Source of the DNA: Microbacteriaceae bacterium
Lineage (GTDB): Bacteria > Actinomycetota > Actinomycetes > Actinomycetales > Microbacteriaceae
Length of the DNA stretch: 5,274 nucleotides
Assembly: GCA_023254555.1 (NCBI GenBank)
Contig: JALRLI010000073.1
Coordinates: 1 to 5,274 of the forward strand
Direction: 5' to 3'
Positions 1 through 5,274 of the stretch are shown one piece after another (the first letter of the stretch is position 1; the number at the start of each line of letters is the position of its first letter). The position numbers were made by a program, and so were the translations under genes. A model generated the notes under the pieces. It ran no database searches. It saw only the letters and a program-made list of their open reading frames with translations, and was not told where the DNA came from.

Positions 1-46
1 CTACAACTACTGCGAGAAAGATGAGGTTGAGCATCCAGTAATTCAT
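1..46 (-). CDS. Lycopene cyclase subunit, N-terminal fragment (crtYf-like), cut by window edge
   Basis: Only the first 15 codons are visible, reading MNYWMLNLIFLAVVV, before the left edge cuts the frame. The ATG at 46-44 overlaps the TGA of the upstream cyclase gene in an ATGA arrangement (4-nt overlap), typical of translational coupling. The hydrophobic start after an aromatic-rich Tyr-Trp stretch fits the first membrane helix of the small lycopene cyclase subunits, whose genes normally follow one another in Actinobacteria (crtYe-crtYf or crtYc-crtYd). The identification rests mainly on position and this short hydrophobic start. No catalytic motif is in view, so whether it is the C40-type (Yd) or C50-type (Yf) partner cannot be told. 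Confidence 0.6.
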   Translation of the reverse strand, partial: MNYWMLNLIFLAVVV

Positions 47-405
47 GATGCTGGGCCCCCTCCGGCTGTATCGGCCTCGGCTACCTGTTCAGGTTGTGTT
101 CCCTTACGAGAGAACGCCCCGAACAGGTTCATCGTGAGATAGCACAGCAGCGTGAGGAAGAAGAGTTCTTCGACAGGTAGCTCGGGCGCCAGCAGCCACC
201 CGGTCATGAACGACGTTTCGCCCCGAAAAAAGATGCCGAGCCCGATTCCTGCGAGATCCCAGAGAATGAAGAGGGCAACGCCCGACACCAAGACAATGGT
301 TGCTCGTCGCGCGTCGCGCCAGAAGAACAGTGAAAAGCGTCGGTCAAGAACCGTCATGCCGGCGAGGCTGACAAGAAGCGCCGCGAGGTACGTGAAACCG
401 AGCAT
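43..405 (-). CDS. crtYe: Heterodimeric lycopene cyclase small subunit (CrtYe/CrtYc family)
   Basis: This 120-residue integral membrane protein would form one half of a heterodimeric lycopene cyclase that closes the ends of lycopene at the membrane. Hydrophobic segments lie at about residues 3-19, 36-60 and 78-97. The family-typical PVEELFF stretch (residues 77-83) follows a short loop and carries the conserved acidic pair Glu79-Glu80. The last 20 or so residues are a polar, Ala/Gly/Glu-rich tail. The length matches the family (about 100-130 residues). The gene starts 6 nt after the crtI stop, with only a weak Shine-Dalgarno match, and overlaps the next gene by 4 nt, so coupled translation is likely. 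The name crtYe implies the C50 pathway. The sequence fits a C40-type crtYc equally well, because these subunits cannot be told apart by eye. The family assignment is secure, the subtype is not. Confidence 0.85.
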   Translation of the reverse strand: MLGFTYLAALLVSLAGMTVLDRRFSLFFWRDARRATIVLVSGVALFILWDLAGIGLGIFFRGETSFMTGWLLAPELPVEELFFLTLLCYLTMNLFGAFSRKGTQPEQVAEADTAGGGPAS

Positions 406-411
406 GACTCA

Positions 412-1983
412 TCAACCCGAGTGAGAACTGCTCAGGGGCTCAGCAAGAGGCTCGGTGGTGATGTCGCCTCTGAGTCTCTTGAGAAGCGCTTCTGCACTGA
501 TCAGGCACATCGGCAAGCCGATGCCAGGTATCGAGGAGCTGCCCGCGTAATACAACCCGTGAACTTTCTTGCTGACGTTACCGGCCCTGAAGAAAGCGCT
601 CTGCTTCAGAATGTGGGCTGGACCCAACGCTGAACCCTTCCAAATATTCAAATCAGCCGCGAAATCTGCCGGCGATGCCTGTCGCCGCACAATGATTCGA
701 GACGCCAGATCTGGGGTATTGGTCCAGCTGGCAATCTGCTCAATAATCTTGTCGCCAACCGCATTCAAATCGACGCCTGCTTCGCTGCCGATACCGGGGT
801 CTGCCGGGATAGGCACAAGAACGAACAGGTTCGTCGTGCCTTCGGGGGCAACACTCGAATCTAGGCCGCTGGGTTTGCAGACATAAATACTCGCCATTTC
901 AGGGATGTGCGGATGTGCGCCAAATATTGCGTCGAAGTTTTCGCGCCAGTCTTTGACGAAGAGTAGGTTGTGGTGATCGAGTGCCTCAACTTCGCCCTCG
1001 ACTCCTAAGTACAGCAGCAGCGCACCGGGACCCGCGACTCGCTTCTGCCAGTAACTTTCTGGGTAGGTTTGCTCGGCTGGTTTGAGGAGCTTGGTTTCGA
1101 CGTGGTGCAGATCGGCGCTTGCGACCACGACATCAGCATCAATCTCGGTGCCATCGTTGAGTTCAACACCAACAGCGTGGCCGTTCACAACTCGGATGCG
1201 CTTTACCTCGGCGTTCGTGCGAATCTCAACCCCAGCCGCTTGCGCAACTGCCGCAATGCGCGAGATAACCTCGGTAAAACCACCCATCGGGTAGTAGACA
1301 CCGTCTGCGAGGTCGAGGTGGCTCATCAAGTGGTACATGCTCGGGGTTTTGAACGGAGTCGAGCCCAGAAAGACAGCGGGATAGCCAAGCACCTGCTGTA
1401 AGCGAGGGTCACGCACGGTTCGCGATGCGAAGGTGTGCAGTGACTGAGTGAGTAAGCGCATAAGCCGTGGCAGGCGTTTGAGCACATCACCCCTAAACAG
1501 CGGCCCCAGCGACTGGAACGAGGTGAACAGAAACCGTCGTTTCGCAATCTCATACGTGTCTTCAGCAGAGTCGAGATATTTGGCAAGCTTTCGCCCCGAG
1601 CCAGGCTCGACCGATTCAAAAAGTTCGATGCTCGCATCCCGATCCGAACGAATTTCGAGCGGCTTGGCATCACCCTCAAAGAACACCCGATACCCGGGAT
1701 CGAGCCGCACAAGGTCGAGTTGCTCGGCAGCTGAGGTGCCCATCAGTTTGAAGAAATGATCAAAGACTTCAGGCATGAGGTACCACGACGGACCGGTGTC
1801 GAAACGAAAGCCGTCTACCTCCAGCGAGCCTGCCCGACCGCCGACATCTGGCTGCTTTTCGAGCAAGGTCACCGCGTAGCCATCCTTGGCGAGCAAGGCT
1901 GCAGAGGCGAGACCAGCGATACCGCCTCCGATTACAACGGCACGGGTTTTGTTGCTTGCTTGCGATTCAGTCACAGTAGTCAT
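412..1983 (-). CDS. crtI: Phytoene desaturase CrtI (phytoene to lycopene)
   Basis: This 523-residue FAD-dependent oxidoreductase is of the CrtI family, which in Actinobacteria usually carries out four desaturation steps from 15-cis-phytoene to all-trans-lycopene at the membrane. An N-terminal Rossmann dinucleotide-binding fold is visible: GGGIAGL at residues 19-25, the ribose-binding Glu42, and the VGGRAG motif at 47-52 followed by FDTGPSWY. The C-terminal bacterial-type desaturase signature is at about 478-504 (YYAGSSSIPGIGLP, then SAEALL). The length is normal for CrtI (about 490-550). The ATG shares one base with the crtB stop (TAATG), with GAGG just upstream in the crtB end, so initiation is probably coupled to crtB termination. 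A GTG at codon 4 is a possible alternative start. The number of desaturation steps is inferred from the following lycopene cyclase genes, not read from the sequence. No frameshift or missing motif was seen. Confidence 0.95.
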   Translation of the reverse strand: MTTVTESQASNKTRAVVIGGGIAGLASAALLAKDGYAVTLLEKQPDVGGRAGSLEVDGFRFDTGPSWYLMPEVFDHFFKLMGTSAAEQLDLVRLDPGYRVFFEGDAKPLEIRSDRDASIELFESVEPGSGRKLAKYLDSAEDTYEIAKRRFLFTSFQSLGPLFRGDVLKRLPRLMRLLTQSLHTFASRTVRDPRLQQVLGYPAVFLGSTPFKTPSMYHLMSHLDLADGVYYPMGGFTEVISRIAAVAQAAGVEIRTNAEVKRIRVVNGHAVGVELNDGTEIDADVVVASADLHHVETKLLKPAEQTYPESYWQKRVAGPGALLLYLGVEGEVEALDHHNLLFVKDWRENFDAIFGAHPHIPEMASIYVCKPSGLDSSVAPEGTTNLFVLVPIPADPGIGSEAGVDLNAVGDKIIEQIASWTNTPDLASRIIVRRQASPADFAADLNIWKGSALGPAHILKQSAFFRAGNVSKKVHGLYYAGSSSIPGIGLPMCLISAEALLKRLRGDITTEPLAEPLSSSHSG

Positions 1984-2846
1984 TACCTCGGTAGTTTTCC
2001 GATCAGGGCCTGAGCGGCTAAACGCGCCTTGACTGCGCTGGGCACACTCACTCGGGTGTGCCGTAGCTCTACAGCCGGCGTCTTCGCGATTCGCGCGCTG
2101 AGCTCAGTGAACAGAGTTTGGGCGAGCCCCACCGCTCGTCTGCTCGATTTGGGGAGCAAGGGGAGCGCCCGGGCCGAGACTTCGAGGTCGCGGTCGATGT
2201 CTGCAAGTAATTCGACCTTTTCTGCCTCATTGAATTGCTCAACGGTTATGCCTGGAAAATAGCTGCGACCCAACGAATCGAAATCGTCGGCGAGATCACG
2301 CAGAAAATTTATCTTTTGAAAGGCAGCTCCCAGGGCTTGAGCACCCTGCTTCATCTGGTCTTGTTGCAGTTCGGTGCGCTCTTCACCAAGCAAGAACGCA
2401 TGCAAGCACATCAGCCCGATGACTTCTGCAGAGCCATACACGTAGGAGTTGAAGCTCTCGGGGGTGTGCTCCGTCTCGGTGAGATCGGCCCGCATTGAGC
2501 TGATGAATGGCCGAATGAGCTCTTCACCGAACCCGACGGTGTTGGCCGTCTTGACGAACGAGTGGATGATCGGGTTCGTGCTGAAGTCAAGACTCAGGCA
2601 CTCGTACGTCTGCTGTTCAAATTCGTCGAGCAGTTTTTCGAGCGCGGGCACTGCAAGCCCTGCCTGCGCTCCGGCACCATCGACTATCTCATCGGCCACA
2701 CGAACGTACGCGTAGATATTTTCAACGTGGGTGCGCACTGGCTCGGCGAGTAGCCTGCAAGCGAGCCCAAATGAGGTCGAGTACTCAGCGATGACAACCG
2801 CTGAAGCCCTGCGCGAAACGCTGGTGTAGAGGGTTTCTCTGTTCAC
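1983..2846 (-). CDS. crtB: Phytoene synthase CrtB
   Basis: This 287-residue enzyme of the squalene/phytoene synthase family condenses two geranylgeranyl diphosphates head-to-head into phytoene, the first committed carotenoid step. Both Asp-rich Mg-diphosphate-binding motifs are present: DEIVD at 52-56 and LRDLADDFD at 182-190. The conserved substrate-pocket stretch YGSAEVIGLM lies at 137-146 and GRSYFP at 193-198. The length is near the lower end for bacterial CrtB. The start is GTG, 11 nt after the crtE stop. No other in-frame start lies nearby: the next Met is residue 118, and no ATG, GTG or TTG was found in the frame just upstream. The ribosome site is weak (AGAAG or TAGGG), so translation may depend on ribosomes arriving from crtE. 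The TAA stop overlaps the crtI ATG by one base. The crtI neighbour supports phytoene rather than squalene or dehydrosqualene as the product. Confidence 0.94.
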   Translation of the reverse strand: MNRETLYTSVSRRASAVVIAEYSTSFGLACRLLAEPVRTHVENIYAYVRVADEIVDGAGAQAGLAVPALEKLLDEFEQQTYECLSLDFSTNPIIHSFVKTANTVGFGEELIRPFISSMRADLTETEHTPESFNSYVYGSAEVIGLMCLHAFLLGEERTELQQDQMKQGAQALGAAFQKINFLRDLADDFDSLGRSYFPGITVEQFNEAEKVELLADIDRDLEVSARALPLLPKSSRRAVGLAQTLFTELSARIAKTPAVELRHTRVSVPSAVKARLAAQALIGKLPR

Positions 2847-2857
2847 GAACCCTACTT

Positions 2858-3949
2858 CTAGCGATCTCTTGAGGTGAGCGTGGCGATGAAGGGTTGAAAC
2901 TCATCGCGAATTGATTCTGGAATCTGCGGCTCGCTAAGCAACTCACGGGCACGGGTGGTGTGCTTTTCGAGCAGGCTCTCAGCAAATTCCTTTGCACCCG
3001 ACTTCTCGAGCATGTCTCTCAGGTCTGTCACCTGGGCTTCGGTAATGTCTGGCCTTCCGAGGAAGGGGGCGATGTGTTCCCAGAGCTGACTCTGTGCAGC
3101 ATGCGCGACGATGACCGTGCCCTTACCTTCTCTCAAGTCATTCGAATTGGACTTACCGGTCTCAGAAGTGTTTCCGAAGACACCGAGAAGATCGTCACGT
3201 ATCTGGTACGCGGTACCAACCTCTTTGCCGAATTCTCCAAGCGTTGAAATCACGTTCTCATCGGCGCCAGCCAGAACGGCGCCGGCCATAAGAGGCCCCT
3301 CGAACGAGTACACCGCGGTCTTGAGCCTCGCCATCGAAAGAACGTTCTCCACTGATGGAAGCTTGATTGAACCGGTGTAATCAATATCGAGTAACTCGCC
3401 CGCGGCACTGGCGAACAGTGACTCATCCATGAGCTCTAACAACCGGTCTCGGGTTGGCCCCGTCACGCCGCTTTGGTCAATAAGTCGGTACGCGAATGAG
3501 AGCGCGAGATCGCCAGCGATGACGGCCACGCTCATGCCCCTGTGCTCTGCATCGGACTTTGAAATTCCTGTCGCCTGCCAGCGATCTCGATACATCGCCG
3601 CGAGATTTGGTTGACCTCTGCGCACGAAATCCCGGTCGATGACGTCGTCATGCACAATGAGAGCAGTGTGAAGCAGTTCAAACGCTGCGCCCACGTTCGC
3701 TGCCGAGATGAGATCGCTGCCACCCAGTGCCTCATAGGCTGCGAGTAGAACCTGAGGCCGAAATCGCTTCCCGCCGGTGGTATTCGCCTCGATGTTTTGC
3801 CACAGCGTCACGTACTGATGACCATAGGGACGCGCACGTTCTTTTGTGCGGGAGAAAAAATCTGTCAGAACCTGGTTGATGAGTTCTTCGCGCCGCGCTT
3901 TCCGGTCAGGGGCTCCCCCAACAGAAGATTGCGATACGCTACCTAGCAT
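2858..3949 (-). CDS. crtE: Geranylgeranyl diphosphate synthase CrtE (polyprenyl synthetase family)
   Basis: This 363-residue soluble trans-prenyltransferase would build GGPP from IPP and allylic diphosphates for CrtB. It shows GGKRFRP at 59-65 (IPP binding), the first Asp-rich motif DDVID at 101-105 with the downstream Arg pair in FVRRGQP (108-114), and a second motif at DDLLGVFG (252-259). DDLLG in place of a full DDxxD is common in actinobacterial members. The residues before the first motif are small or aliphatic (Ala96, Leu97) rather than bulky aromatic, which fits a product longer than FPP. GGPP is inferred mainly from the adjacent crtB. It is the first gene of the minus-strand crt operon. 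Its ATG overlaps the divergent idi ATG within CATG. The upstream frame hits a stop about 15 codons away with no alternative start, and no start lies in the first 30 codons, so this start is well constrained. Confidence 0.93.
   Translation of the reverse strand: MLGSVSQSSVGGAPDRKARREELINQVLTDFFSRTKERARPYGHQYVTLWQNIEANTTGGKRFRPQVLLAAYEALGGSDLISAANVGAAFELLHTALIVHDDVIDRDFVRRGQPNLAAMYRDRWQATGISKSDAEHRGMSVAVIAGDLALSFAYRLIDQSGVTGPTRDRLLELMDESLFASAAGELLDIDYTGSIKLPSVENVLSMARLKTAVYSFEGPLMAGAVLAGADENVISTLGEFGKEVGTAYQIRDDLLGVFGNTSETGKSNSNDLREGKGTVIVAHAAQSQLWEHIAPFLGRPDITEAQVTDLRDMLEKSGAKEFAESLLEKHTTRARELLSEPQIPESIRDEFQPFIATLTSRDR
3935..3940 (+). promoter_or_regulatory. Candidate -10 box for a leaderless idi transcript
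   Basis: TACGCT matches the actinobacterial -10 pattern TANNNT and ends exactly 7 bases before the idi ATG. This is the spacing expected if transcription starts at the A of the start codon. No Shine-Dalgarno sequence lies upstream of idi, which supports a leaderless mRNA. No convincing -35 hexamer is seen at 16-18 bases upstream (the stretch is C-rich). The box lies within the first codons of crtE on the opposite strand. The TANNNT pattern is weak enough to occur by chance, so the call depends on its position. Confidence 0.4.
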
Positions 3950-4514
3950 GTCTCCCCAGTCTGAGCTCGTGGTACTTGTCGATGAACGCGGTCATCCGAT
4001 TGGCGAAACCGAAAAATCTATCGTCCATACCAACAATACCGCTTTGCACTTGGCGTTTTCTTGCCACGTGTTCAACCGAAACGGTGAAGTCTTGGTGACC
4101 AGGCGAGCGCTGAGCAAGGCCACCTGGCCCGGTGTGTGGACAAACAGTTTTTGCGGGCATCCGGCACCTGGTGAGCGTTTCGAAGATGCAATCGCGAGAC
4201 GGGCAGAGCGCGAGCTTGGAATCGTCGTAACTGAGATTCACTCACTGCTCCCTGATTTCAGGTATCGAGCCGTGGATGCTTCGGGTGTGGTTGAAAATGA
4301 AATCTGCCCGGTTTTCACCGCTGTCTCTGACTCTGAGCCCAAGGCTGCGCCTGATGAGATTGCCGAGTATGCCTGGGTCAATCCCGCTGAGGTTGCCGTC
4401 GCGGTGAAGTCGGCTCCCTTCGCCTTCAGTCCCTGGTTTGGCTGGCAGCTTGCTGAGCTGGCTTCTTCGAACATCGCCTACGGACCGGTTGACGGCGAAG
4501 CACGCTCGACTTAA
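3948..4514 (+). CDS. idi: Isopentenyl-diphosphate delta-isomerase, type I
   Basis: This 188-residue Nudix-fold enzyme interconverts IPP and DMAPP in the cytosol and supplies the DMAPP starter for CrtE. The ligand set known from E. coli Idi appears with a constant offset of two: His27, His34, His71, Glu116 and Glu118. The catalytic Cys69 is in TNSFCGHP (65-72), and the second catalytic region is ENEICPVF (116-123). A Nudix-like helix follows from Gly75 to Leu90 (ERFEDA, then RRAEREL). The length matches the family (about 180-190). The frame is open upstream to 3846, but starts there would overlap crtE by 70-100 bases and add residues unlike the family. The start at 3948 gives a family-like beginning (SELVVLVDERGHPIG). 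It is divergent from crtE with overlapping start codons and has no Shine-Dalgarno, so a leaderless message is likely. Confidence 0.95.
   Translation: MSPQSELVVLVDERGHPIGETEKSIVHTNNTALHLAFSCHVFNRNGEVLVTRRALSKATWPGVWTNSFCGHPAPGERFEDAIARRAERELGIVVTEIHSLLPDFRYRAVDASGVVENEICPVFTAVSDSEPKAAPDEIAEYAWVNPAEVAVAVKSAPFAFSPWFGWQLAELASSNIAYGPVDGEARST
3952..3957 (-). promoter_or_regulatory. Probable Shine-Dalgarno of crtE, inside idi
   Basis: The minus strand reads GGGGAG two bases before the crtE ATG, inside codons 2-4 of idi. It is purine-rich and complementary to part of the 16S tail, but the spacing is shorter than usual. It is the only Shine-Dalgarno-like sequence near this start. If used, the crtE mRNA must begin further inside idi. 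Confidence 0.4.
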
Positions 4515-4518
4515 CGAA

Positions 4519-4548
4519 GAAGGGATGCCCGCTTCCGAGCATCCCTTC
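4519..4548. terminator. Hairpin between convergent idi and acyl-CoA dehydrogenase, possible bidirectional terminator
   Basis: GAAGGGATGC (4519-4528) pairs perfectly with GCATCCCTTC (4539-4548). Inside the 10-base loop, two more pairs could form around a CTTC tetraloop after one mismatch. It begins 4 bases after the idi stop and ends 15 bases before the stop of the convergent gene, the right place for a shared terminator. Neither side has a proper T-run, so it is not a textbook intrinsic terminator. U-tract-poor hairpins are common in Actinobacteria, and it could instead mainly protect 3' ends. Confidence 0.5.
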
Positions 4549-4563
4549 GAATCGCGCTGAGCG

Positions 4564-5274
4564 TTAGAACGCAGCGAGTCCGGTCAGTTCGCGACCGATA
4601 ACGAGCTGGTGAACCTCATCGGTGCCCTCGTAAGTGCGAACAGCTTCGAGGTTTGCCATGTGGCGCATCACCGAGAACTTCGAGGTGATGCCGTCGCCGC
4701 CGAGCACGGTACGTGCCATACGGCAGATAGCGATTGCCTCGCGGGTGTTGCTGAGCTTGCCCACGCTGATCTGGCCAGGGGTGAGCTTGCCGGCATCTTT
4801 CAGGCGACCGAGGTGCAGTGCGAGCAGCAGACCCTTTTCGTACTCGACGAATGCGTCGGCGAGTTTGGCCTGGGTAATCTGCTTGGCGCCGATTGGCTCG
4901 CCGAAGCTCATGCGCTCAACCGAGTAGTCAACGGCCTGCTCGAGTGCGTCACGTGCTGCACCCATCACGCCCCAGGCGATGCCGTAGCGTGCTTCGTTCA
5001 GGCACTGCAGTGCGGACTTCAGGCCTCGTGACTCTGGCAAAACTGCGTCTGCTGGAATGCGAACATCGGTGAGAACAATTTCTGCCTGGAGAGGCGCGCG
5101 CATTGCAAGCTTGTCTTCGATGATGGTGGCTTCGTACCCCTTGGTTTCAGTTGGCACGAGGAACGCGCGAACGACGCCCTCATCGGTCTTCGCCCAGATA
5201 ACTGCAACGTCTGCCAGGGTGCCAGCACCGATCCAGCGCTTCTTGCCATTGATAACCCACTCGTCGCCCTGGAG
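4564..5274 (-). CDS. Acyl-CoA dehydrogenase, glutaryl-CoA dehydrogenase-like, C-terminal 236 residues
   Basis: The visible part is the last 236 residues of an FAD-dependent acyl-CoA dehydrogenase (full-length members are about 380-400). The N-terminal helical domain lies beyond the right edge. The fragment begins in the middle beta domain (INGKKRWIG near residues 8-16), then shows the C-terminal helical domain: ARYGIAWGV, the RMSFGEPIGAKQ FAD-contact stretch, LGGDGI, and TYEGTDEVHQLVIGR. The catalytic Glu is expected at fragment residue 216 in TYEGT. Features such as ARYGIAWG, LGRLKD, NLEAV and TYEGT with a terminal TGxxAF resemble glutaryl-CoA dehydrogenases. The WIGAGT and LTPGQ stretches recall the related short-chain acyl-CoA oxidase 4 type, so the substrate is not assigned. 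The frame is open to the window edge; the GTG at 5157 is an internal Val codon. It is convergent with idi and probably unrelated to carotenoid synthesis. Confidence 0.9.
   Translation of the reverse strand, partial: LQGDEWVINGKKRWIGAGTLADVAVIWAKTDEGVVRAFLVPTETKGYEATIIEDKLAMRAPLQAEIVLTDVRIPADAVLPESRGLKSALQCLNEARYGIAWGVMGAARDALEQAVDYSVERMSFGEPIGAKQITQAKLADAFVEYEKGLLLALHLGRLKDAGKLTPGQISVGKLSNTREAIAICRMARTVLGGDGITSKFSVMRHMANLEAVRTYEGTDEVHQLVIGRELTGLAAF

Noticed and set aside
152..424. Plus-strand open frame of 90 codons opposite the cyclase gene
   Set aside because: Its translation is a low-complexity Ser/Arg/Lys-rich string with no recognisable fold, and it lies fully opposite a convincing membrane protein gene. 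It is a frame shadow.
1069..1401. Plus-strand open frame of 110 codons opposite crtI
   Set aside because: It has no recognisable domain and no independent start signals, and lies wholly antisense to a conserved enzyme gene.
1326..1712. Minus-strand open frame of 128 codons within crtI in another frame
   Set aside because: It is rich in Cys, Arg and Ser without a motif and overlaps the well-supported CrtI frame on the same strand. It is a shadow of codon bias.
3179..3196. Second Asp-rich motif of crtE reads DDLLG rather than DDxxD, considered as a defect
   Set aside because: DDLLGVFG is a normal form in actinobacterial polyprenyl diphosphate synthases and the other motifs are intact, so there is no reason to call the enzyme inactive.
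3846..3947. N-terminal extension of idi to an upstream ATG (34 extra residues)
   Set aside because: The added residues are Arg/Ser-rich and unlike type I isomerases, and would overlap crtE by about 100 bases. The start at 3948 matches the family length and beginning.
4564..5157. Short 197-residue version of the acyl-CoA dehydrogenase starting at GTG 5157
   Set aside because: The frame stays open to the window edge and encodes the family's beta-domain sequence (INGKKRWIG region), so this GTG is an internal Val codon and the gene is simply cut by the edge.
1..5274. Defence system, mobile element, CRISPR array, riboswitch or RNA gene
   Set aside because: Apart from short sites, the window is covered by conserved metabolic genes with gaps under 50 bases. 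No repeats, transposase, tRNA-like or structured leader sequences were seen.

Overview
The window is most likely chromosomal DNA of a carotenoid-producing actinobacterium, probably of the Microbacteriaceae type. The evidence is a compact crtE-crtB-crtI run followed by a small membrane lycopene cyclase subunit and the start of a second one, with an idi gene beside it. Split heterodimeric lycopene cyclases of this kind are a hallmark of Actinobacteria. Base composition looks moderately GC-rich (by eye, the high fifties percent), lower than many soil relatives. The genus cannot be fixed from this window.

Layout. Positions 1-3949 hold a minus-strand carotenoid operon, read from right to left: crtE (GGPP synthase, 2858-3949), crtB (phytoene synthase, 1983-2846, GTG start), crtI (phytoene desaturase, 412-1983), a 120-residue lycopene cyclase subunit (crtYe-like, 43-405), and the first 15 codons of a probable partner subunit (crtYf-like, 1-46, cut by the window edge). 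Junctions are 11 nt, a 1-nt overlap, 6 nt and a 4-nt overlap, so no internal promoter or terminator is expected. On the plus strand, idi (type I isopentenyl-diphosphate isomerase, 3948-4514) diverges from crtE. The two start codons share the tetranucleotide CATG, so there is no intergenic space between them. A short hairpin region (4515-4563) separates idi from a convergent, partial acyl-CoA dehydrogenase of the glutaryl-CoA dehydrogenase-like group (4564-5274, minus strand).

How the genes work together. Idi balances IPP and DMAPP. CrtE condenses them to GGPP. CrtB joins two GGPP into phytoene. CrtI desaturates phytoene to lycopene. The small cyclase pair then cyclises lycopene, either to a C40 product (CrtYc/CrtYd type) or, with a crtEb-type prenyltransferase beyond the left edge, to a C50 carotenoid such as decaprenoxanthin or sarcinaxanthin. 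That gene would lie outside the window and is not seen. The acyl-CoA dehydrogenase has no evident link to the pathway.

The pathway itself is well known. The least ordinary feature is the shared-start divergent crtE/idi pair, with an apparently leaderless idi and a crtE promoter that must lie inside idi. No RNA genes, mobile elements, CRISPR arrays or long repeats were seen, and no gene-free stretch exceeds about 50 bases.
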